A stretch of 64,000 nt of DNA from Herbaspirillum sp. Sphag64 (GCF_014192645.1 NZ_JACHYE010000006.1:124001-188000), one strand, 5' to 3'; counted from the stretch's first letter, positions 39,551 through 48,694 are shown. Made by a program: numbers and translations. The notes: generated by a model not told the origin, from the letters alone.

Positions 39551-40366
39551 ATGATTCATTCACCGAATTCACCGAAGTTATTGATTGTCGCCAGTATCAT
39601 CAGCCACCATGCCGGGGTAAGTATCCCGCAACACGCCCATGCAACCGGCCAGTTATCCGTGGTCTTGCGCGGCACAATGACCGTCACCGGCGAGCGCGGG
39701 TGGTGGGTTGCCCCACCGGGGCTGGCGATCTGGCTGCCACCTGAGACACCGCACGCCGCCCGCTATAGTGAATCATCGTCCCTCATCAACGTGCTGTTTC
39801 AGCCGGGGACATCGCTATCGTTACCTACCCAATGCGGCCCTGTGGTGGTATCCGATCTATTGCGTGAACTGGCGCGTGAAGCTGCGAGGTTGAGCGTTGC
39901 CGATGACCTCGGCTCCTTGTCGCCGGCCAACGTCAGCGCGCTTGGATTGCTGGCGCAAGTCATGACGTTACAAATACAGCTTCCTAAGGCAGCGACATCC
40001 TTGTTTGTGCCGCACGGACGCGATAAACGCTTGCGGTACGTCATTGATCTGCTCCATCAAGATCCGGGTAGTTCGCTGACGCTGGAGGATTTCGCTGCCG
40101 AGGCGCATACCAGCTCACGTACGCTGGCACGATTGTTCGAGTCGGAGACCAGTATGACTTTCACCAGATGGCGTGAGCAGCTGCGCATTGTCTGTGCCGT
40201 TGATAGACTCACCCGTGGACGCTCGATCACGGATACCGCACTAGAGCTGGGTTACGCCAGCGCCAGCAGCTTCACTACGCTTTTTACGCGCTTACTCGGT
40301 ATGCCGCCTAAAAAATATATGTGCCATCTGCATAATACTGGCGAGCAAAGGCCCGAATATCGGTAG
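39551..40366 (+). CDS. AraC-family transcriptional regulator
   Basis: About 271 aa. N-terminal cupin sensor (about 15-105, with HHAGVSIPQHAHATGQLSVVL and WWVAPPGLAIWLPPETPH) and C-terminal double helix-turn-helix (about 165-262, SLTLEDFAAEAHTSSRTLARLF and DTALELGYASASSFTTLFTR). The cupin type of regulator binds a small molecule. It is divergent from the FMN reductase/XapX pair and is their likely regulator (inference). The ATG at 39551 is preferred; a TTG frame extends to 39524 without a ribosome binding site. Confidence 0.88.
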   Translation: MIHSPNSPKLLIVASIISHHAGVSIPQHAHATGQLSVVLRGTMTVTGERGWWVAPPGLAIWLPPETPHAARYSESSSLINVLFQPGTSLSLPTQCGPVVVSDLLRELAREAARLSVADDLGSLSPANVSALGLLAQVMTLQIQLPKAATSLFVPHGRDKRLRYVIDLLHQDPGSSLTLEDFAAEAHTSSRTLARLFESETSMTFTRWREQLRIVCAVDRLTRGRSITDTALELGYASASSFTTLFTRLLGMPPKKYMCHLHNTGEQRPEYR

Positions 40367-40568
40367 TGAGATTTGCCGATGGCAATGTCATGAACCACAA
40401 AAAAACTTACTTTCGTGCTCAATCATCCGTCGTTGCCGCACCACGGTTGAACGTGTCATGCGGGCATTGATTCGGCATAATTTGAGACACTAAAATCAGT
40501 GGCTCGCCAAAGTTCGCTCCTTTGTCAGAGACATCCTCTTCACCTTCACTAGCCCACGAGGTGTATTC

Positions 40569-40940
40569 ATGAAAACCGTTGTGATCATTTTTTCAGATCC
40601 GCTCAGCGGATCCGATGAGGCCCTTGGCCGCATGTTTAATGGACTATTCCTGACGCGTGCACTTAAGGACAAACGGCAAGACGTGACGCTGCTGTTTCAG
40701 GGTGCTGGAGCACGCTGGCCAGAGTTGCTGTCAAAATCGGATCATCCGGCACATGCACTGTACCGTTCAGTCACTGATCAGGCGATTGTGTGTGGTGGTT
40801 GCGCCGATGTTTTCAGCGCAACGAAGGGCGTCGAAGCGTTAGGGATTCCGGAGGTCCGGGAGCGGGCAATGATCGGCACCACCGGGGTGGTTGATCTGTC
40901 GCGTTACCTTGATGAAGGCGCGCGACTGGTGACGTTTTGA
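40569..40940 (+). CDS. DsrE-family protein
   Basis: 123 aa. Starts MKTVVIIFSDPLSGSDEALGR; the fold is DsrE/TusD-like with a Cys pair in AIVCGGCADVF. The neighbouring DLSRYLDEGARLVTF closes the domain. DsrE-type proteins carry sulfane sulfur or act as small redox proteins; the role here is not known. Single gene ended by a strong terminator. A different sulfur island starts about 0.9 kb further on, but no direct link is visible. Confidence 0.75.
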   Translation: MKTVVIIFSDPLSGSDEALGRMFNGLFLTRALKDKRQDVTLLFQGAGARWPELLSKSDHPAHALYRSVTDQAIVCGGCADVFSATKGVEALGIPEVRERAMIGTTGVVDLSRYLDEGARLVTF

Positions 40941-40968
40941 ACCTGCTCCAGGTTGCTGCTGGCATAAA

Positions 40969-40998
40969 AAATCGGGTCCGTTAAAACGGACCCGATTT
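40969..40998. terminator. Terminator after the DsrE gene
   Basis: AAATCGGGTCCGTT / AACGGACCCGATTT, a near-continuous 14-bp dyad with A-run before and T-run after, usable from both strands. Confidence 0.85.
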
Positions 40999-41025
40999 AT
41001 GTACGCGTTGCCGGTTACTCTTTGA

Positions 41026-41290
41026 TTACAGGCCCTGGAGTTTCCCATTACTACCTGAATGTGGGTTAACAGAGTCAGCACGGAGTTTTGAGGCGTCAAC
41101 GGCACCGTTGCCAATACTGCTGAAGTGCACCGTTTCAGCAGTGCCTGATACCTCCATTTGATCAATGCCATCATTGTTCAGCGTAATTTTTCTTCTGGTT
41201 CAAAGCGGCTTTCACATGCCCTGTTACCGAATTGTTGACACTATCGATGCTAGCCAAGTTGGCTCAAAGGTCCGTTTCTGCAAACTGGCA
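41026..41290 (-). pseudogene. Possible decayed gene fragment
   Basis: On the minus strand two frames read like protein but are interrupted. One contains ANLASIDSVNNSVTGHV and runs to ALNQKKNYAEQ-stop; the other contains ITLNNDGIDQMEVSG and GNGAVDASKLRADSVNP, ending LQGL-stop at 41026. Removing one A from the AAGAAAAA run near 41185 would join them; an in-frame TGA lies just upstream of ANLASID. No family is recognised. Composition resembles the adjacent 134-aa orphan, from which it could have been separated. It may equally be non-coding. Confidence 0.35.
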
Positions 41291-41309
41291 AGCTTGCCCC
41301 CTGCAAGCT
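41291..41309 (-). terminator. Hairpin at the end of the 134-aa orphan gene
   Basis: AGCTTGC / GCAAGCT stem of 7 bp with 5-base loop, overlapping the stop codon. No T-run. Confidence 0.35.
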
Positions 41310-41712
41310 AGGATTTAGTTGCATTCACGAGAGTACTTTCATTTACTATCATCTCATTTGTACTGTTGCGATAGAGACTCTCGTTTGTGACGGTTATGGT
41401 AATGTGGTTAAAACCATTAGTTTGGTAGGTCTGTCCGTTGATAGTAGCGCGAAGGTATGTCCCCGCCGTGGTCCCCGCCGTGGTCACCTCCGCGACGGCT
41501 TTTCCGATATAGTTCGCGGGTTCCCGGGGGCTATCGGGCGCTGTAGGAAACCTAGCAGCGTTTCCATTTTTCACTTGTCTGAGTGACCTACTAAATTGAC
41601 CCTTATCTACCATTTGTTTCTGTGACTCATCGTAACTTGGCGGCGAATCATTCTTAGGCGGCGCGCTGGGAGTTTGAGTTACGGGGACCGCTAGGGGTTT
41701 GTTCGCGTCCAT
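41308..41712 (-). CDS. Orphan hypothetical protein, 134 aa
   Basis: Not recognised. The N-terminal third is Pro/Ser/Lys/Gln-rich and predicted disordered (VPVTQTPSAPPKNDSPPSYD). The C-terminal half has alternating Thr/Asn/Ile strands (FNHITITVTNESLY, NEMIVNESTLVN). There is no signal peptide. The ribosome binding site is weak (AAAGG 9 bases before the ATG). Lower G+C than the neighbours and unusual composition suggest acquired DNA. It lies alone between DsrE and the sulfur island, beside possible gene debris. Confidence 0.5.
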   Translation of the reverse strand: MDANKPLAVPVTQTPSAPPKNDSPPSYDESQKQMVDKGQFSRSLRQVKNGNAARFPTAPDSPREPANYIGKAVAEVTTAGTTAGTYLRATINGQTYQTNGFNHITITVTNESLYRNSTNEMIVNESTLVNATKS

Positions 41713-41828
41713 AGGAGCAACCTTTTAATTCTCATTGAGGGACAATCATCTTGTGCGGCACGAAGGTTGTTAGCAATCAACTATCGAACATTACAGCTCT
41801 CTCCATTCTTCTCCCAACCCGATAAGCC

Positions 41829-43421
41829 TCACGCAGTATCTGGCAACCGGAACACTGCCAACTCATCGGCTGTGCACTGTCCGATGAGTGCCGTCTCCCA
41901 CGCCAGATAATCACGCGCGGCCTCAAGATTGCCTTCGTGCCGGTCATGCACGAAGAACAGGTAATCAATACGCTCAGCGTCATCCGGCAAGGCAGACTCT
42001 TTTTGCGTACGCAAACCAGCATGCACCAGCGCCGAGATGCCATATAGCCATTCCACCCGCTGCACGCCCGCCTGCCGCAGATCCTGAGCGGCAAGCTTGG
42101 CGACTTTAGCGGAGTCAGCAATCAGTACCACCGTTTCTGGCCTGATGCTCTGGGCTGCCAGCCACTGCGGCAGACGCGGACGTATCGACCATGGTACGCC
42201 AGCGATATGCTCGCGTCGGTAGGCTGCGCTGCTGCGGATGTCGAGTAGCGCTAGTTTGCCTTGTTGGAACAGGCTGGCCACCAGCGGCCCACTCGCCACC
42301 GGCAGGCAGGCGACCGAGTCAGGTAGTGCTGATACACGGATTGCCGTCGCGATCCCGTGTTCCAGAATCGCCACCTCGAATCCAAGTTGATATAGCCAGC
42401 TGGCCACGACCGGAGCACGCACTTGCTCATGATCAAGCAAAATCAGCCGGCTATTGCGCACGCCGAGATACTGATCCGTCGCCTGAATCAATTGTCCACC
42501 CGGTGCATGACTGGCGCCAGGTAGGGTTTTCTCCCGGTATTCCTGCTCCGAGCGGATATCAAAGACAAAGGTGCTACGTGCCTGATCGTCCAGCCATGCC
42601 TGTGCCTGTGATGCTGTCAGCACCGGGATATTGAAGCGCTGACGGAGGGTTTCTGCGCTCGCACGTTCCTGCGCAAGCGCTGTGTCGGCGACGTGCTCTG
42701 GATAGCGGCTGCGACTGCCATGTTCAAGCGACAGCCCAGCTAGCGTCCAGCCTTGCGTGCCATTCTCCAGCGCCAGCACCGGATTGGGCAGCTGCAGATT
42801 GCGCAGTGTCTGCGCGCCGAGAATACTGCGGGTACGTCCGGCGCAATTGATCACGACCGGTGTATTTGCGTCAACAGCGGCCTGTTCCAGTACATCGTTG
42901 ATGCGGTAGGGCAGTTCGCCGTTGGGGCAAGCGACGGAACCTGGAATTGTCATCTTGTGATGCTCGTCAACGGTACGACCATCCAGCAACACATACGGCC
43001 GCCCGGACTGCCGCCAACGATCCAGTTCTGTCGCACTGATGTGCGGCGTATGGTAAGCATGTTCGACCAGTTCGCCAAAAGTCTTGGACGGTACATTGAC
43101 GCCCTTGAAGAGCTGGTAACCAGCCGCTACCCAGCCTGCGTTACCCTGCGCCAGCACCTGCACGCGGGTGTAGCCGAGTGTCTCCAGTCGTTGCGCCGCC
43201 TGTTCCGCCACCCCCTCTCCATCATCGGTCAGCACTACGCGCACCGACTTGCGCGGTGCCAGCCGTATGACATCAATTTCCAGGCGACTGTAGGGCAGGG
43301 GAACAGCGAAAAACAAATGCCCCTCACCAAACTGGCCTGCTTCACGGACATCAAACAGCGCAATTTCATTGCCGTCCTGTAGCCAGTGCTTGAGGGTTGC
43401 TGCGGAGATCGTATCGGACAT
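41829..43421 (-). CDS. Four-domain rhodanese with one catalytic cysteine
   Basis: 530 aa made of four rhodanese-like units (about 5-105, 125-235, 265-365, 380-465) plus a C-terminal stretch. Rhodaneses move sulfane sulfur via a Cys persulfide. Only the second unit has the active-site loop, VINCAGRTRS with Cys193; the same loop reads LTDDGEG, LLDHEQVRA and LIADSAKVA in the other three, so they are inactive or structural. It is the last gene of the operon: substrate-binding protein, two permeases, ATPase, thiol dioxygenase, beta-lyase, rhodanese. The context suggests handling of sulfur released from a thiol amino acid. Confidence 0.88.
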   Translation of the reverse strand: MSDTISAATLKHWLQDGNEIALFDVREAGQFGEGHLFFAVPLPYSRLEIDVIRLAPRKSVRVVLTDDGEGVAEQAAQRLETLGYTRVQVLAQGNAGWVAAGYQLFKGVNVPSKTFGELVEHAYHTPHISATELDRWRQSGRPYVLLDGRTVDEHHKMTIPGSVACPNGELPYRINDVLEQAAVDANTPVVINCAGRTRSILGAQTLRNLQLPNPVLALENGTQGWTLAGLSLEHGSRSRYPEHVADTALAQERASAETLRQRFNIPVLTASQAQAWLDDQARSTFVFDIRSEQEYREKTLPGASHAPGGQLIQATDQYLGVRNSRLILLDHEQVRAPVVASWLYQLGFEVAILEHGIATAIRVSALPDSVACLPVASGPLVASLFQQGKLALLDIRSSAAYRREHIAGVPWSIRPRLPQWLAAQSIRPETVVLIADSAKVAKLAAQDLRQAGVQRVEWLYGISALVHAGLRTQKESALPDDAERIDYLFFVHDRHEGNLEAARDYLAWETALIGQCTADELAVFRLPDTA

Positions 43422-43450
43422 GATGGAAACAGGTAGAAAGTAAAAGGAAG

Positions 43451-44629
43451 TCAGGCTTGCGACAACTGCAAGGCGCGTGACAGGTCATCAATCAGGTCAT
43501 GGACGTTTTCCAGCCCGACATGCAGGCGCACTACCGGGGCCGGATGGCTGAAATAACTATGCTCAGCCAGACGTTCAGGTGCTGCAAGCTGCACCAGACT
43601 CTCATAACCACCCCAGGAAGCACCGATGGCAAACAGTGTTAGCGCATCAATAAAAGCGCGTGCACGGTCTTGATCCGGATGCTTGAAGGAAAATGACAGC
43701 AAGCCGTTGGCGCCGCTGAAATCGCGTCGCCACAATGCATGTCCGGGATCGTCCGGTAACGCCGGATAGAACACCTGCCGCACCAGCGGATGTGCCTGCA
43801 GATAGTGCGCCACCTGCAAGGCACTGGCCTGATGCTGCGCCAGTCTCACTGCCAGTGTGCGGACACCGCGCAGCGACAGATAGGCATCGTCGGCGCTGAT
43901 GGTCAGGCCGAGGCTGTCATAGGTCAGCGCAATGCGTTGCGCCAATGCGGCGTCATTGACCACCACTGCGCCCTGCATCACGTCCGAGTGACCCGAGATG
44001 TATTTGGTCGCCGCCAGCACCGATACGTGCGCACCCAGCCGTAAGGGCTGGTACAGGTAACCGGAGCCCCAGGTGTTGTCGGTCGCCAGTACCAGATTGT
44101 GCTCTCGTGCAATGGCTGCCAGCGCTGGCAGATCCAGAATTTCATAGAGCAGCGAGCTTGGCGATTCCACGTAGAGCAATTTGGTTTCCGCACGGATCAA
44201 TTGCGCAACATCGTCCTGGCCCGGCGAAAAATAGCGGAGCCGTATGCCCAGACGCTGTAGCAACTCCCGATCCACACGACGCAAGGGTGAATACACACTG
44301 TCAGCGACCAATGCCTCCTCACCCGGCGACAGCAGGGCAAGCAACGTCAGCGTGATGGCCGATAGCCCAGAGGGTGTGAGGAAGGTACGCGAGCCACCTT
44401 CCAGTGTATTGATCGCCTGCTCCAGCGCACGATGGGTCTCCAAACCATGACGGCCATACGCGCTCACCAGCTCGCCACCTGCGCGTCGCTGATGGATATC
44501 GTCATAGGTGTGCGTATCCGCAAAGCGCACGGTGCTGGTCCGGACCACTGGCACATTGATCGGGCCAGATCCATCCCGCAGCGACGGTGTACCAGCGTGA
44601 ATCAGTTGCGTCTGGAGATGCTGACTCAT
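43451..44629 (-). CDS. metC: Cystathionine beta-lyase-like PLP enzyme
   Basis: 392 aa of the Cys/Met-metabolism PLP family (fold type I). PLP-Lys in LAATKYISGHSDVMQGAVV; phosphate-binding [30 protein letters not shown] and ATDNTWGSGYLYQPL with the PLP-stacking Asp-Asn-Thr-Trp pattern typical of beta-lyases rather than gamma-synthases. It would cleave cystathionine or another C-S compound to a thiol, pyruvate and ammonia. Its ATG overlaps the stop of the dioxygenase gene by 4 bp (ATGA), i.e. translational coupling. Substrate in this operon may be a different thioether. Confidence 0.88.
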   Translation of the reverse strand: MSQHLQTQLIHAGTPSLRDGSGPINVPVVRTSTVRFADTHTYDDIHQRRAGGELVSAYGRHGLETHRALEQAINTLEGGSRTFLTPSGLSAITLTLLALLSPGEEALVADSVYSPLRRVDRELLQRLGIRLRYFSPGQDDVAQLIRAETKLLYVESPSSLLYEILDLPALAAIAREHNLVLATDNTWGSGYLYQPLRLGAHVSVLAATKYISGHSDVMQGAVVVNDAALAQRIALTYDSLGLTISADDAYLSLRGVRTLAVRLAQHQASALQVAHYLQAHPLVRQVFYPALPDDPGHALWRRDFSGANGLLSFSFKHPDQDRARAFIDALTLFAIGASWGGYESLVQLAAPERLAEHSYFSHPAPVVRLHVGLENVHDLIDDLSRALQLSQA

Positions 44630-45243
44630 GCGGCTTTTTCAGCCTTGTTGAAGAAGGTCTGGTTGTAGTTGACGATGCGACCTGTCTCAGGGTCGATGCC
44701 GATACGACCGGTGAGGGTATCGAGCGGCCGACCGTAGAGGTGGAAATGCAAAGTTGGTTGATCGCCCTGCACATGAATGCTGTGAATGTCATCGGCCAGG
44801 AAGCTGATCGGTGTACCCGGTTGCACCGTCAGTTCACGCACCAGCTTGAGATCGGCCTGTTCCGGGTTACTGCCATCGTCGACACGTTGATAGACCCGGT
44901 TAAGTTCCTGACCGGTCACCGCCACAATCACCGCCCAGGTGGTGTGGTTATGCGGCACCGTGGTCTTGCCCGGAATGATGGAGTTGAGATACAGCGCGAT
45001 ATCGTATTTATCCGTTTCCGCACCTTCGTGATTGAGGTAATAGCGCGTCGAGGTCGAGCCACTCTCGGGCTGTGGTGGCGGAAAGTCGCTGAAACTGAAC
45101 AGTTCGGGCTGTGCCGCCAACTTTTGCAACTCTGCCGTGATCGCCTCCAGCGAAGCACGGGTCACGCCTTGACGTTGTTCGATTTCACGGATGGCTGCCA
45201 GGCTGGCAGTAACGGCTGCGGTGCGTTGGTTCTGGATGCTCAT
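44626..45243 (-). CDS. Cysteine dioxygenase-family thiol dioxygenase
   Basis: About 205 aa cupin. The iron site is visible as PHNHTTWAVIVAVTG (two His) and the later SIHVQG with the third His; TLHFHLYGRPLD closes the barrel. The family oxidises cysteine or 3-mercaptopropionate to the sulfinate. An Arg at the substrate site that would separate the two could not be placed by eye. Start ATG 45243 with AGGA upstream; the longer frame would need ATT. It sits 56 bp after the ATPase and is coupled to metC. Confidence 0.85.
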   Translation of the reverse strand: MSIQNQRTAAVTASLAAIREIEQRQGVTRASLEAITAELQKLAAQPELFSFSDFPPPQPESGSTSTRYYLNHEGAETDKYDIALYLNSIIPGKTTVPHNHTTWAVIVAVTGQELNRVYQRVDDGSNPEQADLKLVRELTVQPGTPISFLADDIHSIHVQGDQPTLHFHLYGRPLDTLTGRIGIDPETGRIVNYNQTFFNKAEKAA

Positions 45244-45299
45244 GATCAATCCTGGGGAAAAAGTGAAGGAGAAATTTGTCGTTAAAATTGGTCTTGAAT

Positions 45300-46151
45300 T
45301 CAGACCGAAAACGACAGACTGTTGAAATCGATCGGCGCAAAACTGTTTTTAACCTGGCGTCGGTCATTGTTGAGTGCGCGGTGCAAAAAGCTGCGTGTAC
45401 GCTCGTTGTCCGGCTGGCTAAAGAGCCGATAGGCCGGGCCATGTTCGACGATACGGCCAGCCTCGACAAAATAAATCTCATCGCTGACTTCCTCGGCAAA
45501 GCGCATTTCATGTGTGACCAGCACACAGGTCATGCCATCCTGCACCAGTTCACGGATCACGGTCAGCACTTCGCCGACCATTTCCGGGTCCAGCGCCGAG
45601 GTCACTTCATCAAACAGGATTAGCTCTGGCCGCATTGCCAGGGCACGGGCGATGGCCACACGTTGTTGCTGGCCGCCCGACAGTTCGCCCGGATAAGCAT
45701 CTGCCTTGCCCTCCAGCCTCACGCGCTCCAGCAACTCCAGCGCAGTGCGACGGGCGGTATTCTTGTCTTGGCCGAGGATTCGGGTCGGTGCGATGACCAG
45801 GTTCTCCAGTACGCTTAAATGGGGAAACAGGTTGTACTGCTGAAACACAAAACCGACCCGTTGCCGCAATGCGGTCAGTTGTGCCTCCGAGCGCAGCGCA
45901 CGGATATCCGTCCCGCCGAGTTCAATCTCACCACTTTGCGGGCGCAGCAGACCCGTCACGCAGCGCAGGATGGTCGACTTGCCCGAACCCGAAGGACCAA
46001 TGATGGACACCGCCTGACCACGTTGAACCGTCAGGTCAATGCCCCTGAGGATATGGTTTTGTCCCAGTGTCAGATGTACGTCCTGCAACTTCACCAATGT
46101 CTGGCTGGCGGCGGACGGGGAGTTTGCTGTGCTTGATTCAGAGGAAGGCAT
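45300..46151 (-). CDS. Amino-acid-type ABC transporter ATPase
   Basis: About 283 aa. Walker A IGPSGSGKST, Q-loop FVFQQYNLFPHLSVLENL, signature LSGGQQQRVAIARALA, Walker B ELILFDEVTSALD and switch His LVTHEMRFA, all of GlnQ/HisP type. It powers the two permeases encoded just upstream. ATG 46151 is used; it overlaps the preceding permease gene by 14 bp. The C-terminal extension (about 250-283) is longer than in GlnQ. Cytoplasmic face of the inner membrane. Confidence 0.92.
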   Translation of the reverse strand: MPSSESSTANSPSAASQTLVKLQDVHLTLGQNHILRGIDLTVQRGQAVSIIGPSGSGKSTILRCVTGLLRPQSGEIELGGTDIRALRSEAQLTALRQRVGFVFQQYNLFPHLSVLENLVIAPTRILGQDKNTARRTALELLERVRLEGKADAYPGELSGGQQQRVAIARALAMRPELILFDEVTSALDPEMVGEVLTVIRELVQDGMTCVLVTHEMRFAEEVSDEIYFVEAGRIVEHGPAYRLFSQPDNERTRSFLHRALNNDRRQVKNSFAPIDFNSLSFSV

Positions 46152-46965
46152 ATTTCTTTTCCAGATAGTGCGTAAAACGGGAAATCGGGTAGCAATACAC
46201 AAAAAACAGCAGCAAGGTAGCGAGATAGATCGCCACCGTGAAATCGACACGATTAACGGTCGTGCTGGCAATTTGTGCAGTGTCGAGCAGATCCTGCACA
46301 CCCACCAATGACGCCAGCGAGGTGCCCATGGTGATGGTCGCGTACAGATTCATCCATGAAGGCAACATGCGACGCAGGCACTGCGGCAGAATCACCCAGC
46401 GCAGAATCTGGATACGCCGGAACGCCAGCGAGTTCGCCGCTTCCCATTGTGCCGAGGGGATCGAGGCAATCGCGCCACGGAAGATTTCGGCGACATTGGC
46501 ACTAGCCGGCAAGGCCAGCCCCAGCGTGACCTTGAGCCAGTCGGGGAAGGCCAGATGCAGGCTGCCGAGATTGATCTCAAAGGGAAACACATAGGTCGCA
46601 AAATAGATCAGGATCAGCATCGGCGCATTACGAAAGGTCTGCACATACCAGCGTGCCAGCAAGCCAACCAGCGGCTGCGATGACAATTGCAGGGAGCCGA
46701 TCACCAGCCCGGCAAGCGTACCGATCGCAATCGCTGCCACGCTGATATAAATATTGGCGAGCATGCCCCACAGCAGTGCCGGTGACCAGCGCAGCAGCTG
46801 ACCGGCTAATGAAGCCTCTGAGACATGATTGGACAGCGACAACAGCACGGCCACCAACAGCAATAGCGTCAGTACCAGTGCCAGGATCGCGCCGCGCGCA
46901 ATGCTTTGGCGCCGTAAATGCGACCACAGGATGAGGTGGCGTCCACCAGGGATGCTATCGGCCAT
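46138..46965 (-). CDS. Amino-acid-type ABC permease (second of pair)
   Basis: 275 aa, about six membrane helices. The EAA loop that contacts the ATPase is visible as QWEAANSLAFRRIQILRWVILPQ. WYVQTFRNAPMLILIYF is typical of HisMQ permeases. Overlaps the first permease by 11 bp and the ATPase by 14 bp, so one transcript. Confidence 0.92.
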   Translation of the reverse strand: MADSIPGGRHLILWSHLRRQSIARGAILALVLTLLLLVAVLLSLSNHVSEASLAGQLLRWSPALLWGMLANIYISVAAIAIGTLAGLVIGSLQLSSQPLVGLLARWYVQTFRNAPMLILIYFATYVFPFEINLGSLHLAFPDWLKVTLGLALPASANVAEIFRGAIASIPSAQWEAANSLAFRRIQILRWVILPQCLRRMLPSWMNLYATITMGTSLASLVGVQDLLDTAQIASTTVNRVDFTVAIYLATLLLFFVYCYPISRFTHYLEKKYAFL

Positions 46966-47695
46966 AACCGGGAATCCTCAAAGCAAGTTCCAGACGCTTG
47001 CCTGCCAGCGTTACCAGCCAGGTCAGCGCCCCAAAGAAGGCCAGCATCAGCAGCATCAGCTCCAGCACGTTATCGCGCTGGGTCCAGATCATGATAGATT
47101 GGTAGGTCACATCACCGACCGCGATGGCCGAAGCGATCGTCGTCATCTTGACCAGATCGACCAGATTATTGATCAGGCTGGGCAAGGCAAAGCGGGTTGC
47201 CAATGGCAGTTGCACCAGCCACAGCAAACGGCGCCGCGAAAAGCCCAGCGATGCCGCCGCCTCCAGCGTCACTGCCGGAACGGCCTGTAAACCGGCACGT
47301 AGCGACTCCGCATGGAACGCACCCTTGTGCAGCGAAATCACAATCACGACCCAGACAAACGGCGTCAGCGGATTGCTGCCCGTGGATTTGAGCGCCTCAG
47401 TGATGAGCATGTTGAGTACCAGAAACGCACAATACAATTGCACCAGCGTCGGCGTGTTGCGGGTCAGTTCGACAAACGCGCGCGCCGCCCATGCCAGCCA
47501 GCCATGCCGGGAGATCAGCAGCGCTGCCAGCAACACGCCAGCCACCAGACTGAAGACGATGGTCAGCAGCGAGAGCTCGACTGTGACCACCACCCCGTGC
47601 AAAAACGCGGTGCGTTCCTCCACCGCCAGCAAAAAATCGTAATTGAGGCCAACCGTCTTGAGCGCGGTGACCGCCACCTTGAGCCATTGATCCAT
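46955..47695 (-). CDS. Amino-acid-type ABC permease (first of pair)
   Basis: 246 aa, about five to six membrane helices, HisMQ type: FVELTRNTPTLVQLYCAF is the conserved segment and AVTLEAAASLGFSRRRLLWLVQLP the EAA loop. It begins 10 bp after the binding-protein gene and overlaps the second permease. It forms the heterodimeric pore with it. Confidence 0.92.
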   Translation of the reverse strand: MDQWLKVAVTALKTVGLNYDFLLAVEERTAFLHGVVVTVELSLLTIVFSLVAGVLLAALLISRHGWLAWAARAFVELTRNTPTLVQLYCAFLVLNMLITEALKSTGSNPLTPFVWVVIVISLHKGAFHAESLRAGLQAVPAVTLEAAASLGFSRRRLLWLVQLPLATRFALPSLINNLVDLVKMTTIASAIAVGDVTYQSIMIWTQRDNVLELMLLMLAFFGALTWLVTLAGKRLELALRIPGYGR

Positions 47696-47704
47696 CGCGG
47701 TGAC

Positions 47705-48562
47705 TTAGCCCTTGCCAAACTTTGCATGCAACTCCACCAGCGCCGGCGAAGGTGGCGTGATATTGAGGCTCTTTTCAGTCGCAATCAGCCAGCCGCTCTT
47801 GTGCCAGCCAATCACGATCTTGTCGATTGCCGCCACCGTATCCTGTTCGCCCTTACGCGCCCAGACCACCGAATTGCCGGGGATGAGTTCCGGCGACAGG
47901 GTGCGATAGTCCTTCCAGTCCGCACTGTCGTTGACCAGCGGATTGAGCAGGATGCCATCATGCACGGCCGCCACGCAATTACCTCCACGCAGCGCCAGCA
48001 GCGACTCAGAGGCGCTCTTGAAGCCCTTCACCGAAGCGCCGTATTCAGTCGTCAGCGGCTTGGCGTAATTACTTCCTTGTGACAGGCAGACTTCCTTGCC
48101 ACGCAAATCTTCCCAACGCTGGATGTTGCTGCTCTTGAGCAGGATCGCCGTACCGCCGACCTTGTAGAACGGCGTCGGCGCGAAGGACAGAATCTCATTG
48201 CGCTCCGGGGTCCATTCCATGCCAGCAATCAGAATGTCGACCTTGCCTTGTTGCAGCAATTGAACCCGGTTCGACGGTTGCACCTGGACCGTTTCCAGAT
48301 CGACACCCAACTGGCGGGCGATATCATGTGCCAGCGCGACATTCCAGCCGACCGGCTTCTGTGTGGCTGGATCAATCGAGCCAAACGGCCCACCGGCCAG
48401 TAACACGCCAACCACAATGCGGTGACGGTTTTTGATCTTGTCCAGTGTGGCATCGGCGTGGGCCGTGCCAGACAACGCGGCGCTCAGCGACAGCAGCGCC
48501 ACGGTAGTGCGTAAAAAGGAACGGCTAGAGCGCGGGAGAAAAGTAGGTTTCTTGGAGATCAT
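47705..48562 (-). CDS. Periplasmic solute-binding protein (SBP family 3)
   Basis: About 285 aa with a signal peptide (LRTTVALLSLSAALSGTAHA). Family-3 marks: RIVVGVLLAGGPFGSIDP, VGWNVALAHDIARQLGVDLETV and GKVDILIAGMEWTPERNEILSF. Ligand is predicted to be a polar or sulfur-containing amino acid given the operon (thiol dioxygenase, beta-lyase, rhodanese). Start ATG 48562; ribosome binding site is poor, so a slightly different start is possible. A CGCATAT-GA-ATATGG dyad lies about 107 bp upstream. Confidence 0.9.
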   Translation of the reverse strand: MISKKPTFLPRSSRSFLRTTVALLSLSAALSGTAHADATLDKIKNRHRIVVGVLLAGGPFGSIDPATQKPVGWNVALAHDIARQLGVDLETVQVQPSNRVQLLQQGKVDILIAGMEWTPERNEILSFAPTPFYKVGGTAILLKSSNIQRWEDLRGKEVCLSQGSNYAKPLTTEYGASVKGFKSASESLLALRGGNCVAAVHDGILLNPLVNDSADWKDYRTLSPELIPGNSVVWARKGEQDTVAAIDKIVIGWHKSGWLIATEKSLNITPPSPALVELHAKFGKG

Positions 48563-48668
48563 GGGGCAGGGTAGATGGTGTTCAAATAACGATGGAATGT
48601 GTTCGCCGTGAAGTGGCACGACCTGCTACTGTAACGAGCATCTGCTCCAACAGAAAACGAATAAAAAA

Positions 48669-48683
48669 CCATATTCATATGCG
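48669..48683. promoter_or_regulatory. Sulfur-island palindrome, copy 2
   Basis: On the minus strand CGCATAT-GA-ATATGG: the same dyad as at 55582 with one arm complete and the other missing its last base pair. It lies 107 bp upstream of the start of the binding-protein gene and 12 bp beyond the stop of the adjacent permease gene. Confidence 0.6.
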
Positions 48684-48694
48684 CAAGTCGGATA

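Noticed and set aside
47312-48082. 256-codon plus-strand frame
   Set aside because: Shadow of the permease and binding-protein genes; Arg/His/Gln-rich with no domain.
48614-48630. TGGCAC...TGC resembling a sigma-54 promoter
   Set aside because: The spacing between GG and GC is 8 rather than 10 bases and it points away from the operon.
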